NCBI GenBank assembly: GCA_036785325.1
Contig: JAXIVH010000002.1
Coordinates: 6,603,924 to 6,667,923 of the forward strand
DNA: 64,000 bases
DNA from: Urophycis tenuis
Lineage: Eukaryota; Chordata; Actinopteri; Gadiformes; Phycidae
Reading direction: 5' to 3'
A program made the translations under genes and the position numbers. Positions 61,901 to 64,000 of the stretch are shown here, one piece after another (the first letter of the stretch is position 1; each line of letters opens with the position of its first letter). The notes below the pieces were generated by a model that worked only from the letters and a program-made list of their open reading frames with translations, did no database searches and was not told where the DNA came from.

Positions 61901-62277
61901 CGTATGGTCTCCCTCTGATCCAAAATGGTCTCCTTCTGTTGCACCAGGCTCTCCCGCAGGTGGAGTATTGTGGCCTTGGCCTCCTCTGGCATCCCCCACC
62001 CGCCGGACGGAGGCGCCCCCGTCGTGCTGCCGTGGTGGGCCGACCCGCCGGGCCCTGACCCCCCCATGCTGGGCCCCCCCATGCTGGGCCCGCCCATGGG
62101 GAAGCAGGATGGGTCCAGGTCCAGGGGCACGGGCATGCACATGAAGCGGGGGAGAGATCCGAAGTCATAGTCGGAGCCCGCCAGTACCGGCGCCAGGCAG
62201 AGCAGCAGTGGAAGCACAGAGGAGAGGACGGCAGGGAGCAGGAGCGAGGACCAGGGGGGAGACCCGGGCATCCTCAT
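58975..62277 (-). CDS. Neuronal pentraxin family protein with His/Asp-rich insert
   Basis: Secreted synaptic-type long pentraxin; relatives cluster AMPA receptors. Five exons on the - strand: 62277-61576, 60928-60397, 60272-60025, 59489-59310 and 59184-58975, giving 623 aa (human NPTX1 about 430, NPTXR 500). Residues 1-33 look like a signal peptide ending PVLA. Next come ESLVQQKETILDQRETIREL (coiled-coil trait shared with NPTX1/2/R), LHSLKDRLEDLQ and NSLKDLLQRKI, then the pentraxin domain from about residue 413. This has RTNYMYGRLKK, GTPFSYSAPGQANELVLIEW, the pentraxin signature HVCVTWST, HPIKPGGIFILGQEQ and FVGEISDLQMW. Exon 1 has a His/Gly-rich stretch, and exon 2 a 98-residue His/Asp-rich block. 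It could be NPTX1-like or a fourth paralog, so no symbol is assigned. Confidence 0.92.
60524..60817 (-). repeat. Low-complexity DNA coding a His/Asp-rich tract
   Basis: GAC/CAC/CAT/GAT/GGT codons repeat for about 294 bp (residues 272-369 of the pentraxin). By hand count 22 His and 30 Asp in 98 residues, most others Gly, Glu, Arg. It is open on both strands, giving a false Val-rich + strand reading. Confidence 0.9.
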
Positions 62278-63107
62278 GGTTCCTGTTGTCGGACCGCTCG
62301 GCGGGCCAGAGGAACGCGGCCTCGCCGTTACTGTCGGGACTCCGACGAGCGTGAGGGAAAAGGTTACGTCGGGTTCTCGGTGATTGATATGGGGAAAGGC
62401 ATCAGAACGCCTGCCATTGAGGGACGTCTCCCTGATTCCAATCTATTCCCGATGGCATTGTTTCCTCACAGCGCCTCTTGTTTTTGTCATACTCGGAGGT
62501 GGAAGAAACCCTGCGAACGAGACATCAGAGGTGTGATGTATGGGCATCGACGTTGCATGTACACCGACTAGGATTTAGGAACTAGTTTCGCACCAAAGCA
62601 TCTCCATGAAAGCAGATCAGTAAAATAGGACACCAGACAGGCGGTCACACAAACATAAGGGTTCTTAGCTGAGCCTGAAGGATTAACGTCCTGTTGGCAT
62701 GACTGCCCTTTTGCCTCAGCTAGTGCTCGTCTGATCACTCACCAGACTCGGCCCTCGGCCACGAGCGCTGAACGTCTGGCTAGGGCAGGACTCAATGCAG
62801 TTGATTTATTGTATAGGATTACTGTTTCAGTCAATGAATATACCCTATTGCAGTTTAATAATATTAGGTGTTTATGAAGTGAGAAGAGCAATACATGGAT
62901 TAGCATATGGAGTGTAAAGGGATATGATCTGGTACTGTGTATATTAGATATATTATAGTGTATTTTATATTAGTATTAGTTTATATAGTGTATTCTGCCT
63001 CTTCCTTCCTGCTTTAGTGGTAAAGCATTAAAGCTTAAAGATTAGTTAGCTGTAATTAAATGCTGGGCCTGAAGTGACAGCTCAATCCCAATCACCACCT
63101 GTTGCTT

Positions 63108-63148
<41 letters not shown>

Positions 63149-64000
63149 GCGTGTGCGTGTGTGTGCGTGTGTGTTTACAGGTCAGGTCATCTCCCTGGCA
63201 CGCATGCAGCAAGACGTATATGGTATATGATGGCACATGCAAATGTTAATCAATATTAATGCAATTCAATAAAATTTTATTTTGATATGTAGAACTATAT
63301 TGTATTAGTTAGTGACTTGATTTATTCTTGAGTGACCCCGGGTCTCAGAGTCCATAGTAAGATAGATTGATTTATAAAGTGCCAAGATCAATAAAATACA
63401 CTCATTTAGAATATGGAGACGGGTAAGAAGCACATCTACTACACATTAATAAATGTAGACAAGTAGACGTATGGAGGATGTGTGTATGTAAAGGTGTCTG
63501 TGTTGCTGCTGAAGCGCCAGTGAATCATGGAGCTTAGAGCTCAGCCAGATGGTCCGACCACAGAAGCATGTCACGGCCAATCTCCATTATTCAGACCTAA
63601 GTTTATTATCTCCAGCAGGTCACTTCATTAGCCTAGTGGCCAGCTTCTGCTTAGGCTTCACTGCAGATAAGTGGACTTCCTCAGAGCAGCATGTGGTTGT
63701 GTGTCCGTGTGCACGTGCACATGTGCATGTGTGTGTGTGTGTGTGTGCACGTGCGTGCATGCATGTCAATTTATTAGCATATGGTCAAAGCTAAGTTTGT
63801 GTAATTAGCCCTAAATTAAAAGCGGACTGTATCCGTTCAAAATAAAGTCCCATTTGGGTAATCAAACTGTGTGACAGCTTTTGGTTGGCAAATATCCAAT
63901 ACAATTAACAAGTTAACCTTGTGTCAGGTAACACACAAAACAAGATTGTCTTTGGGGAAAAAACTTTTTTTCAGCACCATTGACAATTAGGCAATCAAGA
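62278..64000. other. Upstream region of the pentraxin gene
   Basis: Should hold the pentraxin 5' UTR and promoter; GC-rich for about 70 bp next to the ATG, then AT-rich. Contains (TG)n at 63108-63178 and TG-rich DNA at 63715-63755. No exon was recognised. Confidence 0.5.
63108..63178 (+). repeat. (TG)n microsatellite
   Basis: About 70 bp, with GCG interruptions towards the end, upstream of the pentraxin gene. Confidence 0.93.

Overview
The window is vertebrate nuclear DNA, almost certainly from a ray-finned (teleost) fish. Genes are split by GT-AG introns, the encoded proteins are vertebrate families, introns are crowded with CA/GT, CT/GA and CATA microsatellites, and there are fish-type tRNA-derived SINE pieces and a hAT DNA transposon. 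I cannot name the species. There are no rRNA genes, CRISPR arrays, operons or bacterial elements. All exon limits below were read by eye from splice sites and reading frame.

Layout. (1) 1-26.7 kb, + strand: 37 constitutive exons (1459-26721) of a non-muscle myosin II heavy chain, best assigned to MYH14 (NMII-C). The 5' end lies outside the window. At least one convincing and three weaker in-frame cassette exons sit at loop 2, loop 1 and the tail. Its introns hold a 1.1-kb hAT element with a perfect 8-bp target duplication, a 365-bp inverted-repeat element enclosing a tRNA-like segment, several SINE pieces and a 0.6-kb minisatellite. The 3' UTR probably runs to about 29.4 kb. (2) 30.5-32.2 kb, - strand: a two-exon gene for a 528-aa protein I do not recognise, with a basic KRQVNHRRFLH block. 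(3) 34.4-35.3 kb, +: mpv17l-like, 194 aa. (4) 35.6-38.3 kb, +: ribosomal protein L18, 188 aa, with a 5'TOP promoter. (5) 41.1-47.4 kb, +: sphingosine kinase 2, 880 aa, with a long charged insert. (6) 50.4-55.4 kb, +: cytohesin-2, 400 aa, with a candidate 3-nt microexon for the 2G/3G switch of the PH domain. (7) 59.0-62.3 kb, -: a neuronal pentraxin, 623 aa, with a striking His/Asp-rich spacer. The rest is UTR, intergenic DNA and simple repeats.

The genes are not a pathway. Their grouping is conserved linkage: MYH14, RPL18, SPHK2 and CYTH2 all lie on human 19q13.3. A neuronal pentraxin beside a cytohesin recalls NPTX/CYTH linkage on other human chromosomes, so this copy may be a whole-genome-duplication ohnolog lost from human 19q.

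The points most worth a second look are the loop-2 cassette exon of myh14, the His/Asp-rich pentraxin, the unrecognised KRQVNHRRFLH protein, the cytohesin microexon, and the inverted repeats flanking an in-frame block of eight myh14 exons.
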